A DNA stretch of 64,000 nucleotides from positions 2,039,017 to 2,103,016 of the forward strand of contig NC_053414.1 of NCBI RefSeq assembly GCF_016859285.1, given 5' to 3'. The notes under the pieces were generated by a model. It had not been told where the DNA came from, did no database searches, and saw only the letters and a list, made by a program, of their open reading frames with translations. This document shows, piece by piece, positions 23,601-38,200 of the stretch. This DNA is from Xiphias gladius. Lineage: Eukaryota; Chordata; Actinopteri; Istiophoriformes; Xiphiidae. Each line of letters starts with the position of its first letter. Position 1 is the first letter of the stretch. The position numbers were made by a program, and so were the translations under genes.

Positions 23601-26600
23601 TACAGACTGGACTAAACTGCCATACCTCGCCAAGTAGTCTGTTGTGGCACAACACCTAAACCAGTCAGCAGTGTAAGCTTCACTAGCTCAAAACAACAGG
23701 AACTGATGTCTGCAAATTTAACCACTTTAGTATACTTGCTTCTTAGTGGCTGCAACTAAACATCCAACTCTGACACCATTAAAGGTCAGGTCCTGTATTT
23801 CCGAAAGTATAGGTTTAAAAATAATGGATAATAAGTCAATAAAAACTTAAGTGTGTGTTTGTGTGTAGGGATGATAAAAAGGATGGGCTGAAGTTCTACA
23901 CTGACCCATCCTACTTCTTCAATCTGTGGAGGGAAAAGATGCTGCAGGCCACCGAGAACAAACGCAAAGAGAAGAGACGGCAGAAGGTTTGTCTGTCTGT
24001 CTGTCTCTCTGACTGTCTCTCAGTCTCACTGTCTGTCTCTGTCTGTCTGTGTCCCTCTGTCTGTCTCTGTCTGTCTGTCTGTGCGTCTGTCTCTCTGTCT
24101 ATGTGTTTCTGTCTGTCTCAGTCTGTTTGTCTGTCTGTCTCTGTCTGTCTGTTTCTGTCGGTCGGTCTGTCTGGCATCCTGTTCCTCTACATGAAAATTC
24201 ATACCCCACATGTCTGAAAACAGCAATGTGGCAGAATAAAAACAAAATGTTCATATCCAGGAGCAGAAGCATGTGGAGGAGTCTTCAGGACGGGAGGTGA
24301 AGAAGGTGAGATTTCTGTTCTATTCCGTTATTCATATTCACTCTATTCAATATTCCATCGTTTTATTTTTTTGGTCAAAGATACATTAAGTGTTTTTCTT
24401 CTTCCTGTGAAGGTTCGGAAAGCTCGTAACAGGCGGCAGGAGTGGAACCTGATGGCCTATGACAAGGAGCTCCGCCCAGATGCTCGAGTGACACCATCAC
24501 CTTACCACACCTCAGACGGCTCAATGTCACCTGACAGGTAAATAAATACAAGAATTCAAACTAATGTGAAGTCACATTACAACTTCCTGTTCCAACCCCC
24601 GTCAGTGTAAAAGCATGTAGAGGAAGTGGAACAGTCAACTCATAAGTCAGGTTTCCTTCCAAACGAAGCTCGTAATTTCACCAAATTAACAGAAAATGGT
24701 CCAAATGCGAGTGAAGTCTTGTTTCCCTCGGCTGCTGCCGAGTGAATATGAGCTGATAAATAGCTGGTGGAGCTGATTCTCCTGATGCTGCCATTAAACC
24801 ACCACAGAAGAAAAGGACACGGCAAGATGAGGTCATTAGAAGAGCCGCAGTCAAAGCTCAGACGATGAAAAACCACGTGGAGAACATGATGGAAATCTGA
24901 CGTTTCTGTTGGTTTCATTTGTTGATGTGACGAGGGTTCCAGCCTCCTCATGGCTCCTCACAGACCTGATGGTCTCCTCTCTTCATCAGCGTTTTTTCAC
25001 TCAGGCTGTTTTAGCCACAGCTGCTGTTACACCAAACACAGCAGACACTTTTTACACTGATTTTAGATTGAGATTTTCTTAAATCTCTTTTTCATGCACT
25101 TATTAAAAATGTGCGTTAAACAGGAGGATGGGAACAGACTTATTGACTATTGTCTCATCAGTCCAAACCAGAGTTCAAGCTACACCACCTGTAGAAGAAA
25201 TGAGAGGCAAATGAAATCCAATCTGAAATGATGCAGGGATCGTTCTTTGAAATAACAAAAAATGCTGTTTGTAAAAAGACCTCAGAACAACTGACACTCA
25301 GATGTCTTATTAACCCCCCCCAATTCCAGGTCGGGTATGTCAGATGACACCTCCTTCCCTGCCAGCCCCCACCACCATGATGCCCAGGGGCATGATGGGA
25401 AGGATCACGTCAGTGTGGCAACTAGTGGAAGTGGTCAGACTCAGTCATTGGACCGCGTTCTCCGACCCACCTCTGCGTCCTCTGCAGTTGCGGTGGCAAC
25501 TGCCCGCCAGCACTCTCTGGGCCGCAACCAGCCGCATCATCACCACCACCACCCTCTACCTCTCGCTGGCTCAGCCAATCAGAACGGAGCACGGACCAAC
25601 GCTGCCAAGGAGGCCAAGTACACACACACATTTTTGACTGTTTTTTCCTATATTACGGTGAGGCACTTCAGATATCTTGTACAGCTAAATAACTCTGCAT
25701 TAAAAGACACAATACTTTATTTAGTGTCCTATAGTATTTTCTATAATCTCCACAGAGTGTCAGTGTGAATGTGCTGCAGGTTGGTCTGTTCAGGATTTAC
25801 AGAGACACTCATTAACCTGATACTGGCTCTGGTCTGACTCATGTTTGACGTTTGACATCCGTCTCTCCTCAGTGACCATCAGATCCCTCCGGCCCCTCCG
25901 CCACCCCCACCTCTCATGCCGTCAGCGGGACAGATGGGATTCCCCAAAAGCTCCACCCATACTGCTCCCATGGCAACACCGCTGCACCCTGCAGCTGCTC
26001 CTGGTAACCAAGATAATGGACAATTTGATTTTGTTTGTCTGACTGGGATCCAGATGAAAACATCAATTATTCATTAATTATTCATTAATTATTAAATTAA
26101 ACATCTTCTTTTATGTCTCTAGGTGGTTCTGCCACCCTCTCTCGTCCCTATAGCCCCTCTCCTCCCCCGCCTCCCCCAGCCAACTATGTCCCCTCCCCCT
26201 CCCGGCCCGGAGGCCAAGCCCCACCCTCGGCCACTGCTGCACCCCCATTGCCCCCAGTGATGGATGGCAGGAAGCCTCCTGGCGGACCAAACGTGCCGAC
26301 GAACGACGCCCGCAGTGACCTACTGGCTGCCATACGCAGAGGTCAGCTGGTACACTGTTAGCAACAAATTGTGTTTATGTGCTGTATTAGCTGAGTGTAT
26401 GACAAGGAAGTTTGTTGCTAATGGCTACCCAGCTAACTGGTAATGACAATTTATTCTGCTTCTCGGTCTCATATATTATACAGAACATACCTGAGAGTAG
26501 CCGTCGCTGTTTATTATTTGTGTGTAATGATATTTGTGCTGTTTGTACAGACAGTCATGGTTTGTTTCACAGTAAACTATTAGGCTCTGCGCAGTGGCAA

Positions 26601-27285
26601 AGTAGCCATAGCTTAGCTTCTCACAGCTATGAGAATTTGACTACTTCAAAAATCTTTGTTACTGATAAAATATCAGCTGGGAGAATGAAACCTGAGACTT
26701 GTTAAACCAGAGTTACATACTGTCTCTGGAGGTTATCAGGACTCATAGAACCAGAGTTACATACTGTCTCTGGAGGTTATCAGGACTCATAGAACCAGAG
26801 TTACATACTGTCTCTGGAGGTTATCAGGACTCATAGAACCAGAGTTACATACTGTCTCTGGAGGTTATCAGGACTCATAGAACCAGAGTTACATACTGTC
26901 TCTGGAGGTTATCAGGACTCATAGAACCAGAGTTACATACTGTCTCTGGAGGTTATCAGGACTCATAGAACCAGAGTTACATACTGTCTCTGGAGGTTAT
27001 CAGGACTCATAGAACCAGAGTTACATACCGTCTTTGTAAGGTCAACAGAACTCGTAGAACCAGAGCTACATAGTGTCCTGTAGTTTATGCCGTTGAGGTT
27101 CTGTTTTCTCTTGGTCTGCAGGGATCCAGCTGAGGAAGGTTCAGGAGCAGCGTGAACAGGAGGAGGCCAAGAAGCGAGAGCCCACAGGAAATGACGTCGC
27201 CACCATCCTGTCACGGCGCATTGCCGTTGAGTACAGCGAATCAGAGGAGGAGTCCGAACCTGAGGACCAGGAGTGGTCCGACTGA
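20688..27285 (+). CDS. wasf3: wasf3 (WAVE3, WASP family member 3, actin regulator)
   Basis: Scaffold subunit of the WAVE regulatory complex that passes Rac signals to Arp2/3 to nucleate branched actin at lamellipodia. Coding exons: 20688-20820, 20959-21093, 23418-23571, 23869-23986, 24261-24305, 24413-24537, 25330-25617, 25873-26003, 26123-26341, 27122-27285; all phases join, giving 503 aa (the mammalian protein is about 502). The N-terminal WAVE homology domain ([41 protein letters not shown]) is followed by YFNLW-type and basic KRKEKRRQK segments. Then come a His/Pro-rich linker, a polyproline stretch, a WH2 motif ([12 protein letters not shown], about residues 438-455) and the acidic tail ending [24 protein letters not shown] points to WASF3 rather than WASF1 or WASF2. 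Two AATAAA signals follow (27383, 27468). Teleost a/b paralogue not resolved. Confidence 0.95.
21390..23180 (-). mobile_element. non-LTR retrotransposon relic in wasf3 intron
   Basis: The minus strand reads [20 protein letters not shown] followed by SKKGRPT (21850-22060), a reverse-transcriptase block common in fish LINEs. Upstream and downstream sequence keeps a LINE-like look without an open frame. Family not assigned. Boundaries are estimated from where the text stops resembling coding-derived sequence. Confidence 0.55.
23987..24172. repeat. (TGTC)n / (TGTCTC)n microsatellite directly after a wasf3 exon
   Basis: An imperfect TGTC tract starts within a few bases of the donor of the exon ending at 23986. 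It keeps long open frames on both strands (poly-Cys/Leu/Ser plus, poly-Asp/Arg/Gln minus) that have no biological meaning. Confidence 0.9.
26705..27075. repeat. 44-bp minisatellite in the last wasf3 intron
   Basis: The word AGTTACATACTGTCTCTGG recurs at 26711, 26755, 26799, 26843, 26887, 26931 and 26975 with exact 44-bp spacing, followed by one or two decayed units (27019, 27063). The array ends about 45 bp before the final coding exon at 27122. Confidence 0.93.
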
Positions 27286-27669
27286 GGAGATGAGGAGGAA
27301 GCTCACAGTCTGACACTTCATTAACACAAAGACGGACCCCGGATCAGTCCTGACACGGTTGAAACGTAAAACTAACAGAGCAAATAAAACACCAATGAAG
27401 TCACTGGGACGAAGTTTTGGATGGACGATAAACTGATGAATAATAACACAATTTTCCAAAGTTTGAAAATAAAGATACTAAGATCATTCAAAACTAGTTT
27501 ATATAAAATCAGTTAATTATTCTCATTTACCTTTTTATTACTTTCAACCCACTGGAGGTGGAGCCTGGGTGTCGACATGTTTGTCTTTTGGTCCAACATT
27601 TTAGTCTAGATGAAGAGCTCTTCACCAAGCCTGCTCCAGTCACCGACATTTCTATGAGTCAGAGAGAAA

Positions 27670-28280
27670 TCATATTGAGAATGTGTATATATGGCATCAC
27701 ACATAACACAAATTCATTTATGTACCTACAGTGACTGCAGCTCAAGAAGATCCCTAATGCAAATTTACACATGTATGTAACCTCAACTAAAGGAGGGCAT
27801 ACGTCTCAAATGTGTGTAAATCACATCTAACACAAATGTATCTGCGTACACAGCTACAAATAAAGGATGGTGTATATTACACTTTTATATAAGTATGTAA
27901 CTACAATTCAAGGAGTGTTAATTCCTAATGTGTGTGTATCACAAATGACACAAATTTATGTACATACGTAACTACAGCTAAGAGAGTAATATATTACAAA
28001 TTTGTACCTATGACATACTGTAGCAAACGGAATCACTGCAAATTCAAGGAGAGAGTACATCGTAAACTTGTGTATATCGCATATAGCAGAAATGTAGTAC
28101 TTACATAATTCCAATTGACCTGAAATCCCAAAGTTCCATACGTATGTAACTGCAGCTACAGGAGCCCGTATGTAACAAATTTGTATTATGGCATCATGAA
28201 GGACATTTGTATACATATATAACTGCTATTAAGGGACAGTGCATATTGTAAATTGGCATCATTCTTACACAAAAAATTCC
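27670..28280. repeat. degenerate tandem repeat downstream of wasf3
   Basis: Phrases such as GTATGTAACTGCAGCTA, CATCACACATAACACAAAT and TGTGTATATGGCATC return with variation roughly every 60-130 bp (27700, 27770, 27840, 27890, 27960, 28140, 28210). Units are too diverged to give an exact period by eye. Confidence 0.6.
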
Positions 28281-28289
28281 AAATTTAAG

Positions 28290-28440
28290 AGACAGCTTGT
28301 CCTGAAATCTGCTGATCACTGTCCCGATCTCCAGAGGATGAACCCTTGAGATTTTAATGACTCCCTGATGTTTCCTGTAGCGCCCCCCTCAGGACAAACT
28401 TTACACGTTCAGATTCTGAGGACAGGTAAATGATCAGGAT
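28290..28440 (+). repeat. dispersed repeat, copy 2
   Basis: Contains CCAGAGGATGAACCCTTGAG, CTGATGTTTCCTGTAGCGCC and CCTCAGGACAAACTTTACAC, matching the reverse complement of 17740-17900. Confidence 0.55.
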
Positions 28441-31400
28441 GTTTGTAAGGAACTGTGAAGCCTGTAGGGGGCGCTGACAGGAGTTAAGACTGATTTATAT
28501 TGACTTATACAATTGGTAAAAATAATGATAATGACAGTAAATATTTGGTATTATTACTTGAAACTGATTAAACTGGAGTCTCAAACACTGATCAGTTATT
28601 TGACCGTGAGCCGCAGGTGGTCCAGCAGGTGGCGCTCTGCTGTTTCTATAAACTAACAAGAAGACGTTAACGAGGTGTCCGGCAGCTGTGAAACTGTTCA
28701 TGTCGTTATTCCCTGGTCCTTGCTGTGTTTCCTGTGTTCTGGAAAAACTGCAGATCTTCTTCCTCATGAATAAAAAGTATTTCTGGTTCGACTTCCTCTG
28801 CTGAAGGACCGAGTGTAACCACAGCTCTGTTGAATTTAGTTCGATTTGTGTTCTTTTTTACAGTTTTTAAAAGTTGTTCAGTGGAATCAAAACATTTCAT
28901 TTTATTAACTTGGCAAAGGAACTTATTTTTGTCAGCGGGATTACGCTAAAACTACTGAACTGGTTTGCACCGAACTTGGTGGAGGGACGGGGCCTGGTCC
29001 AGGGAAGAACCTGTTACGTTTTGGTGCGGATCCGGTCAAATGGACGGATTCAGGAATTTAATTTTTTATCACTTTGCGTAACATTGTAAGATGGGTGTTT
29101 TTTGCATCTGAAAGGCTCTGCGCTCTGCTAGGTGTCAGTCTAGTTTATAGATTTATAGATTTATTTTGCTGCTTAAACAGGAAAACGAATCATATTTTTC
29201 TTACTTCAGATATTATTTGTTCACGTTTTTTGGCTTCATTTTCATTATATATTACAAAACCGTTGTATTAATGTCTCCAATTGCTAATGTCTCCAATTTT
29301 AAGTTTCTGATGTTTTTGTCAAATTGCCAAATTTTGATTTTTACTCTAAAATGTTTAATTTTGGAAAATGATTTATTACATATTTTATTTATGGTTTGGG
29401 TTTTTGCATTTTGTGATTGTTTCCTGACTTTTGGGGGATTTTCTTTGTGTCTTGTAAATATTTTCTTTGTCCTCTAATGTAGTTGACCAACAGTATTTTG
29501 TAGCTGTGAACATCGATGTGTTTCCTCGTGTTCTCTGCTGGTTTTCTTGTACAGCTGGTTTCAGCATCTGATTCGTTAGTTGCTATGGTAACCAGAGAAG
29601 ATCTTGTTAATGGTCTTTCTGAAATACATCACGATTCTTAATGAGTTCGGAGACTGACGACAGTCTGAGACGCCACACAGCCACATGCTGCTTTTTATTA
29701 CTCATTTTTCTATTTATTAGATTTTTTCTTCATTCAATGTCACACAAAGTGCCAGTTGGCATCCCATGATGCATTTTGTTCTACTTACGTGATGTTATTT
29801 TGCAAGGTGAGACATGTGCGTTAGATTCATCAGTGTGATGTAGTGATGACATAATCCAGTAGACAGCGCCCCCTGGCAGGAAACTGCTTTCAATGTTTCA
29901 TGTCAACTGAATTTTTTGATGCAGTATTTCCTGTCTAGTGATGTCATCGCTGATGCTGATGATGTAAACAATGATCTGTCTTCAGAAAAAATATATAATG
30001 AGGGGGCGTGTGCTTCCTGTCCTGTACCATCTGTGATTGGCTGTAGAGATTTATTGCTTTATTGATCTGTGCTGTGTTCTCTGCTCTGTGATTTGCATGT
30101 TGGTGGAAAAAAATAGCAAATTCATAAAACAAATGAAAACACTGTGAAACAAGTCTGTCTTCAAAAGAAAGAAAAACTTTATTAACAACATCAGTTGTGA
30201 GTTATGTTTATTTGTGATCTTTGTTCGGAGCAGCTGATTGGATTCATGTTGTTACATTAGAGTTTTTGTGTTATTAGTTTTGTTATATTTAAAATTACAG
30301 TATTTTTCAAATTCAGTTCAAACAAGGTTAATAGATTTAAATAGATTTGTAAGTAGTTCATTTTTGGTTTGTTCTTACAGATTGTATTTGCTCATTTCCA
30401 ATTTTAATCTTAATTTTAATGTGATGTAACTGCTTTCCTTCTAAAATTGCATAAAAAAGGTTTCAAGGTTTTGCACAGGAGCAGTTTAGGGGTCAGAGCT
30501 GCAGCAGCCACTGAGCTTCACTGGGATCTTTTTATTTTATTTTACATAGTATTTTTAGACTGTTTAAATGTGATTATTTCTTACTGGGTTGGCCTAAACG
30601 TACGAGTTTCAGTATTTTTCTGCCAGAATGTCATTCTTGTGTCAGTGTGGAGAAGGTTTATCTTCTTATTGCTGAATAAAATGTACAGAAAGTGTAGTCG
30701 AGCAGTGAGCTAAATAAATGAAACAGAAACAATGCACGGGATTTAAAAACCAGAGCTGCGAGTGGTCCGAGGGGGTTCTCGTCACCACAGCAGGTACAGA
30801 TGTTTGTTCAGCAGTTTAAAGGTTTGTGATGTGGCTCTGAGTTTTCTGATCAGCTGCCTGTTCCTGCACGTGTTTAAAAGTGACACGGAACCAGATGTGA
30901 ACCAGATGTCCTGTATCCCGAAGTCGGATCAGTGGGTTCATCAGGTATATCTGTGGAGTTCTGTGGGTCCTGACGCCAAAAACAAAACCGCTAACATTTT
31001 ACTAGGAAGTATTATTTGAATGTTTGGTGTGTTTATCGGAGAGCTGACAGGAAATGAGGGCTGGAACTTTAAGAGCTGGGGGACAGCACTGCCTCAGCAT
31101 CTAAAACCACTGGGCCACCAGAGCAGCCCCCACGTTTCAGAGCCTTTCTCCTCCACCCTGTCAGCCGTGGAGCGGACATTCAGGCCAGCGCTGCACTCAT
31201 TTCCGCTTTCTTCTGCTTCGACAGCTGCAGTTCCTGGTGACTGTCCAGATCAAGACTGTACAAAACATATGATGAGTTTATAGAACACGACTTTTACGGA
31301 TGAAACTACCTGAAGAAAGACCAGCTACAGCATTAAGATGTTAATGTATCAGCAGTGACAATATCCAATATCATAGTAACACAATAACAACTTCAAACCT

Positions 31401-32762
31401 CCTGTAGCCTAACATTTTACGTGCAGGATGGTAAATGGAGGCCGAGCATTGCGTGGTGCTGCTACTCTGACTGAGGTGAAAGCTCAGGTACGTCATCACC
31501 GCTGCATTCCGCCGTCCCAGATGTTGGAGTCTGGCTGATGAAACGTACACGAGTTAGTTTGTAACGGGGAAATGAGGACGTGACCTCGGCGTCATCAACC
31601 AACACCAACGCGGTCTGAGGGCTGAACCCCGGAGTTCAGCCGGAGCTTGTGTCCTCGGGAGGGCAGTGTAACCGCCGAGCCGTGTGTTGTATGCACAGCA
31701 ATTTCACATTGAGAGGAAGAAGCGATCTGAAGAGGAAGCGACTCAAAGAAGCCAAAAGAGCGGCGGAGTCCGGAGCTCGTTGGACGTCGCGAAGACCGTC
31801 ACGCGGATACTTGTAACTAAAACGATATTTACTGACAATTAGAGCCGTTAAGCTTTGACCTAGCTGGAGGTTTTAAGCGAGGATCGACAAAGACTTTTCA
31901 TCTCTCCTCATATCCCGCCCTGTACGGAAAACGGTCCGTGCCAAACTCCGTTCAAATATTCGGCAAATGAATGTTTCCTCGTTTGTCTACGGACACATCT
32001 GTTATGCTGGAAGATGAAATAACTTCCACGAACAGCTGCAGTTCCTTCAGTAAAATAATCAGTGAGCTGAAGGTTCCTGCAGTCGTGGAACATTGACGGG
32101 AGGAACATGAGTCTGTACAGGCCCACGTGTGGAACCAACGCAGTCTGACCTCTGACCCCCACTCAGCGCTTTCAGTCTAACAGCCAACTCCATTCAAAAG
32201 AGCAAAATTACTTCATGACAAATCAGAGAGCGTGAGGTTATAAGGCTCTTATGAAACAGGGCTTTTGATTCTATCGAATTGATCTGCTGGTTTTATTTCT
32301 GCCGGAGCAGTGAGATTCGTCCTCTGATGTCACAGTGCATCGTGACATCAGATTCCTGAGACACAGCTGTGACGTCATTGAGCCCGCTGCGTAGGGTTAT
32401 ATAGATTATCGTGCGTCTGCATTTTCGATTTTCTCAGAACCGCTGATCCAAAAACCTTCAGTCGACACTGCGGGTCTTCAGGTCCTCAGCGATACAGCTG
32501 TCAAACCGCCAAGGTTGACGTCAATCGGTTGTCCCGAAAATGGCAAACAAAGACAGACGGACAGAGACAGAGGTCCCTCCGTTTAGGTGTAGAGACTGGA
32601 GTCAGGTTTCCACTTGATGCTTAATGTCTCACCTCTGGTTAATTTGCCAGAAGATTCTTCCATTTTGATCTTTCACATAAATGTGACTTTTTCAAAACGT
32701 ATCAGACACACATTGTCTGGTGGCACCTACAATAAAACCAGAACCTGGTGTCGGACTCATAG

Positions 32763-33357
<595 letters not shown>

Positions 33358-35271
33358 CGACGCACAATGCACACTGATTACTATGTGTTTTCGGACCAAC
33401 TTTTTAAAAACGTCTTCATGTATTTGGAACAGCAGAGTTTTTGTTTTCAGCTCTGTGTGTGTGACTGTCATGGAACTTTACACAGTCACGTTCTCCAGGG
33501 GATGAATCCTCTGACTTTTCATGTAGCCCCACCACCAGGTCAAACTTCACACTTGCCCAAGGCTTCACTTCCTCTGAACCATCTCTTTAACTGGATTTAT
33601 TGAGATGAATGCTAATGGGGCATGCTAACGTGCTAACACTTTATATTGGGAAATGTTAAAATACTTGAACAAAATAAACAAGTTGTAAGATGTTTGTTTC
33701 TTCATGTTTGCTGAATGAATGATTGTCATTGATACTGAAGAAACTGGCAGATATTCATCATCCTGGCCTTTACCTACGTCCAAGGTGCAGGAGGGAAAAG
33801 TATGAAGTGCTCAGGACGCCAGCAACACCTATAGGTTAAAGAACAACTTTACTCTGAGACCAGCGTCTTTCTGCTCGTGGCCTTCATCAAGGTCGTCATA
33901 CGACACAACTAAGAACAAATTATCATACACAGAGTTTTTATAGTGGAGCTTCATGAATTCTGAAGTGTTTTTATGATGCTCTTGGATGTGAAGTGCAAAA
34001 ACAAAAACACATTACAGTCGGATGCAGCAGCCGTTCTTTAGTTCTAACCTCAGTGTTCACTAAGTTTTAGCAGCACTGGATTAAAACTGGTTGCACCAAC
34101 CAAACCAGTTACTTAGAAATTAACTATTTACACCCAGAAACTGCAGGAGGAGCTTTTATGCAGTCAACTCAACCAACTAACAAAGCTAATGTTAGGGTCA
34201 GATTTTAGCAAGCTATCAGATATTTCCCGCGGATTAGAAACTGTATAAAACGTAAACAGACTTCTGTGTGCGCAATTAAACTAACACCCACTTATACTAA
34301 AGGTCTTTGAACGTCTGAAAACATTTGCTAGGAAAACTGCAGTAATAGAGACATTTATCAAGTTTTTAAATGGTGCCACATTTTTCACTAAGGAGAAGGA
34401 TTTATGAGGATGAGCAGAGTCCTGAACCAGGTGTCAACTGTGATCATTTGACCATCGACACCAGTGAAACGGAAACAAACTGGGTCAACACAGTCGTCCG
34501 TCTGCTGATGAAAAAAACTTTATTCTCCCAGGAACAAAACAAATCACCGTCACCAGTTTGGACGTAACGTCAACATAAATACATCCCCTCATCAATAAAC
34601 AGGGACTGAGCATGCCCAGCCTGCAGCCCCACCCCTCTCTCTGATTGGCTGGCTGATGCTCTAAAGATAAACTCAATTAACCGACTGACGAACTTTAACA
34701 AACAAAAATCTGTCGTTTTTCTCAGGCAGCTGCGCCGACTCCGTCGCTACGACAACGTGGAGGCATGTGTGTCCCTTTAACGAGGTGCCCACTAACTAAT
34801 GAAAGGTCCAAACGAACATTTTGAACAGGAAGTGATTCTGAGGCAGATGAGTTGTGTCTTAGGTATTTAAGATTTTTGGAAACAAAAACACTGACATAGG
34901 TAATTTAGCCACGAGCTAACAGCAAATCTGAGCAGAAATCTTCCATTGTTTTCAATGTGAAGCTAACATGCTAACCTGCTACCACAGGAAAACCTTGACA
35001 TCAAAATTGATTACCTCATTAATTTTTTTTACGCATTTATTCTAATTTTTGTTTTTAATATTTGTTTTTTTTTTTTCAATTATAATTTATCTTTATGTTG
35101 AAATTTGCTCAGATTTTTACTTAAGTTCATCCTCTAGAAACCTTCCACTTGAGTGGAGATATGAGGTTTTCCTGCTGACAGGGACTTGCGTTAGCACACA
35201 GCAAAGGGTGCGGTTAGCTGTGCATTAAAGAGTGAGGTGTGAGGAGTGTGAGTTTCAGTGTGATGTGTGTG
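33358..35271. other. convergent spacer between EOLA and alg13
   Basis: Contains the EOLA 3' UTR, a third weak dispersed-repeat copy (33490-33565, CCAGGGGATGAATCCTCTGA) and AT-rich sequence. TTTATT at 35036-35041 could be the alg13 polyadenylation signal on the minus strand. No gene seen. Confidence 0.5.
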
Positions 35272-38200
35272 TTAGATGGTGGGGGGGATGTAGTGTGTGG
35301 CCGTGTGGTGCGGGGGCGGGGCTGTAATGTAACCGACCACGTGGGCAGGGTTAGGGGTGGGGCAGTAAACCCGCGGGGCGTGGCCTCCGGTCTGGAGTGT
35401 CCCCCAGTGAGCGGATGGGGGGAGGCAGTGGTAGGAGGAGTGATGGGGGAGGTGGGCAGGGTGGGGATGAACAGGGTGAGGGGCGGAGGGCAGGTAGGTG
35501 GCCAGGGGCGGAGCTTCATATGGCAGGTGCATCATCGGTGGCGGGGGGAGATGTGTCTGGTCCGGGTACAGGAGCGCAGCAGAGGGGGCGGAACCCGGAG
35601 GGGCGGAGCTGATTGAGGGAGGGGGGGCTTCCAGAGATGGGGCGGGGCCTGTGGAGGGGGGAGGAGACAAAGCAAATCAAACACGTCACCGAGCCTCTAG
35701 ATTGTGTTCGTTTGTTGTGCAGACGGATTTTTACTGGACAGAATCATCGAGGAGATACAGGTGTTCCGTCCAACGTGTCTCCACAGGTAAAGGTGTGTCA
35801 TCAACACTGACCACTGCTGTGTCCGTCTGTCTGTCCATCTCCTGCCCTGCTGGATTCCGGGTAGGAGGAGGGGGGCTGATGGGAGCTTCGACCTGTCTCA
35901 GGGTAGGACTGAGGGGCAACTGGGGGCAGAAGACCAGCACTGGGTCAGATAGTTTAAAATTATGAAACTTCCTCACCTACTAACCCACTGCCCTACTAAC
36001 TAACCCAGTAACTACCTCACTATCTCCCATGAGGACTAACTAAATAACCCACTAACTAACCGACCAAACCACTGACACCACAGCTGACTGCTGAAACTCA
36101 ACCCTTCCAACGTCTCAGTAGCTTCACGGTGAAAGCTCTGTTATTGTGACGGCCTCCCCCCTGATGACATGCTGAACCATCAGCTGTAAGAACCTTCCTG
36201 ACTGTGTTGTAGAGTTTGATCCCAGCAGAATCTGATGGCAGCTGCAGCGGAGGAGGCTGCCGATTGGTGGTTGAAACCTGCAGCCTGTCCGACCACCGCC
36301 AATCAACTTTTTATTCCTCAAGGAGCCATTCAGAGGCAGTGTGGACCTTACCGTGCAGGGGGTCCTGGGTCAGGTAGGGGGAGTAGTGTTGGTAGGTGTA
36401 GGGGGCCTCCGGTGAGGCGGGGGGGTACGTCTGCTGCTGCTGCTGCCAACAGCTCTGATGGTACCACTGTGGGGAGGGAAGAAGGTTAACTTTGCGAGAA
36501 CACCGGCAGCTCAATGAGACCTGATATTTCAAAAGGAACATTCTGCTGTTTGTCAGGTGTTAATGATCAGAGGATCCAGACACTGATGACTTTGCAGCTC
36601 TGTGCACCTCTTACCTGGACTCCTAAGTTGAAGTAATACTGAAGGACTCTGCAGTCTGCGCGCACACACACACAAACACACACACACACACAGTGTAAAA
36701 TGGGTGATAAAAGCAGATCAGTGTGGGAGGTCTAACAGTAGATTACAGCTGAATGACCTCTGACCTCGAGGTAAATCACTGCCGTTAGGGTCGTAGGAGT
36801 AAGGGGGCGGAGCGACCACGGTGCAGAGAGGCTCACCCAGCTCGTTAACCAACCAGGGAGAAGTAGATGGGATGGCCATGGCAGCTAAAGACAGAAAACA
36901 TCTCGCTTCATTAATCTGGCAGATGCTTTTTTTTTTCCCAAAAGTGACTCAATAAAATGACATCCAGGTACTAAAATCAGGCCTTATAATTATGTTGGTT
37001 TGTCCAATTACCTTTGAGCCTCTGAAAATGAGGGACTACATATAAAAATGGCTGTAATTCCTTAATGCAATATCTTTGTTAAATCCCATGAATTAAAGCT
37101 CAAAGTCTAAATTTAAAATCACATCTTGCTGGTTTTGTTTCAATCCATTGTGGTGGTGAACAGAGGCAAAGTTTTGAAAATTGCTTCACTGTCCAAATAC
37201 TTGAGTACAGTTTTCACCCCTGATTTTACTTCCCCTTTGAGACCGATGACAATGATGAAGAAGACATTAATAAAGCAGAGTTATTATGAGCTGCAGTCTC
37301 CGTTTTTACAGTGCAAAAGTTTGTTATCCAGTAAAACATGCTGAATTTACCTCAAAACCAATGTTGTGTCCAGTCCAACATCTAAATCAACTTGTATCAA
37401 ATTCAACAGATCCACAGAGAAAGTGAAGGAAACAAGACAGACTGATGACATTGGTCAGGCTGTGGCAGAAGATGTGTAGTGACTCTGCTTACCTGACTTC
37501 AATGGTGTGTGTGCGCGTGTACGTGTGCACCTGAGCGTGGTTGTGTGTGCGCAGGTGGCGGCAGGTGAGCGGCTGCAGGTACATGTGATGATGGAGAGGA
37601 GGGTGAGGAGGAGGAAGAGGAGGGTGAAGAGCAGATGACGGCTAATGGCTTCACTACCTGAAACACACACACACACACACACACAGAGTTACCAGCTGAG
37701 TAACATAAGAAAAACAACAGCAGCCAATCAGTGACTGAGTCAGTGCGAAGACCCACTAAGGTGCAGAAGAGCAGCCTGTTTCGATAAAGCTAAAAGGAGC
37801 CTCATGACCATGAAGGTGCCGCCGGACAGTGAGCGGCTGCCACCTCCACTGTTTCTGCGTGAGACAAATAACTAGAGTGAGAGTTGGTATCCGTTTCATA
37901 CAACGTGAAGCCGCGGAGATATGGAGATGTATCTATTGTACAGTTATTTATTCCACCAGCAGAGAGCAGACAGATCAATGAGGAGAAACATCTGTAATTG
38001 TGTCTTACTGATAACCACCTCCTCAGTTTTACACGATTTAACTGCGTGATGAGGTTACAGTAGGTGGACAGCAGCAGTGTGTGATGGATGGAACAGGTTG
38101 TTTCCTTGATCAGGGGTAGCTGGGAATTCTGCCACCGTCAGCGGGAGACGGAACCAGCAGCAACCGCTCGCTGTCTGAAAGCAGCTTTACGGTCATGCAT

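Noticed and set aside
24000-24226. Long open frames on both strands with Cys/Leu/Ser or Asp/Arg/Gln repeats
   Set aside because: They are translations of a TGTC microsatellite in a wasf3 intron.
31690-31818. Short basic plus-strand frame (41 codons) in a CpG-richer block upstream of EOLA
   Set aside because: No family resemblance and no splice evidence. Could be an upstream ORF or chance.
35214-35670. Several overlapping long frames on both strands at 35.2-35.7 kb
   Set aside because: Only the minus frame ending HYIPPTI joins in phase with the upstream alg13 exons and resembles the ALG13 C-terminus.
37455-37682. Alternative alg13 exon end at 37495 using the stronger GTAAGC donor
   Set aside because: The reading frame fixed by the neighbouring exons meets TGA at 37501-37499. 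The weaker donor at 37530 keeps the phase into the next ALG13-like exon.
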